Of a stretch of DNA of 64,000 bases, positions 63,986 to 64,000 are shown piece by piece; position 1 is the stretch's first letter, and every line of letters begins with the position of its first letter. A program made the translations under genes and the position numbers. This stretch comes from Alphaproteobacteria bacterium (GTDB lineage Bacteria > Pseudomonadota > Alphaproteobacteria > Rhizobiales > Rhizobiaceae): assembly GCA_024742485.1 (NCBI GenBank), contig JANSYK010000004.1, positions 186,001 through 250,000 on the forward strand, in the 5' to 3' direction. The notes below the pieces were generated by a model. It saw only the letters and a list, made by a program, of their open reading frames with translations. It was not told the DNA's origin and searched no databases.

Positions 63986-64000
63986 TTGGCAGACCTGAGT
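63986..64000 (+). CDS. 5' end of the next gene, possibly site-specific recombinase XerD
   Basis: The first five codons (TTG GCA GAC CTG AGT) follow GGGAGG 6 nt upstream. Only the N-terminus is in the window; xerD next to aroK is expected from synteny in this order, but the sequence is too short to prove it. Confidence 0.35.

Noticed and set aside
1-64000. CRISPR arrays, tRNA or rRNA genes, IS elements, integrases
   Set aside because: I saw no regularly spaced repeats, no tRNA- or rRNA-like stretches and no transposase or integrase motifs.

Overview
The window is about 60% GC, gene-dense chromosomal DNA from an alphaproteobacterium, most likely Hyphomicrobiales (Rhizobiales). The evidence is a set of blocks typical of that order (helicase / S4 protein / fdxA / carD / rpoH-like sigma; phaA-phaB-phaR; cobS-cobT-DnaJ-bolA-CorC-aroB-aroK followed by a probable xerD), plus GANTC (CcrM) sites and short palindromic repeats of a rhizobial style. 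Three TRAP-associated or sulfonate genes suggest a marine or plant-associated lifestyle. No rRNA, tRNA, CRISPR, prophage or IS element was seen.

Region 1 (1-16049) is the most interesting part. It holds a sulfosugar catabolism locus: a two-subunit UxaA-family lyase resembling sulfolactate sulfo-lyase (SuyA/SuyB), a GntR/UTRA regulator, a Gfo/Idh/MocA oxidoreductase, a fucose/arabinose-isomerase-like protein, a LacD-type class I aldolase, a PfkB kinase closely resembling E. coli YihV (sulfofructose kinase), a DctP and a DctQM TRAP transporter, and an aldose 1-epimerase. Four transcription units (suyAB/gntR, kinase-aldolase, dctP, dctQM) carry the same AT-rich palindrome TCTTATATAAGA just upstream of the first gene, so they form one regulon. 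The model I infer is: import by TRAP; isomerisation to sulfofructose; phosphorylation; aldol cleavage to DHAP and sulfolactaldehyde; oxidation to sulfolactate by an enzyme not identified here; and C-S cleavage by SuyAB to pyruvate and sulfite. A trio of exported proteins (di-haem peroxidase, beta-propeller, metallo-beta-lactamase fold) and a Sel1 protein lie inside the locus without the operator.

Region 2 (16049-25508) is mostly housekeeping: a CoxE-like VWA protein and a MoxR ATPase flanking metA (predicted acetyl-CoA type), an ABC-F ATPase, thiamine diphosphokinase, and a TPP-riboswitch-controlled thiBPQ thiamine importer with two short palindromic repeats between thiB and thiP.

Region 3 (25585-34370) is a second catabolic operon read on the minus strand from an AraC-type divergent regulator: aldehyde dehydrogenase, NIPSNAP protein, cupin, thiamine-diphosphate enzyme, SDR dehydrogenase and a full TRAP transporter. 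Its substrate is unknown to me.

Region 4 (34646-64000) is core genome: M48 lipoprotein protease, RpoH-type sigma, CarD, ferredoxin, S4 protein, Suv3-like helicase, a 0.8 kb intergenic region dense in GANTC sites with a 27-bp direct repeat, PHB genes, methyltransferase/glyoxalase II, two membrane proteins, rpmB, yhhQ, then an accessory patch (Zur-box-controlled aztD, LpxO-like hydroxylase, P-loop protein, TetR/DUF4336), then the cobT-cobS-DnaJ-bolA-CorC-aroB-aroK block and the first codons of the next gene.
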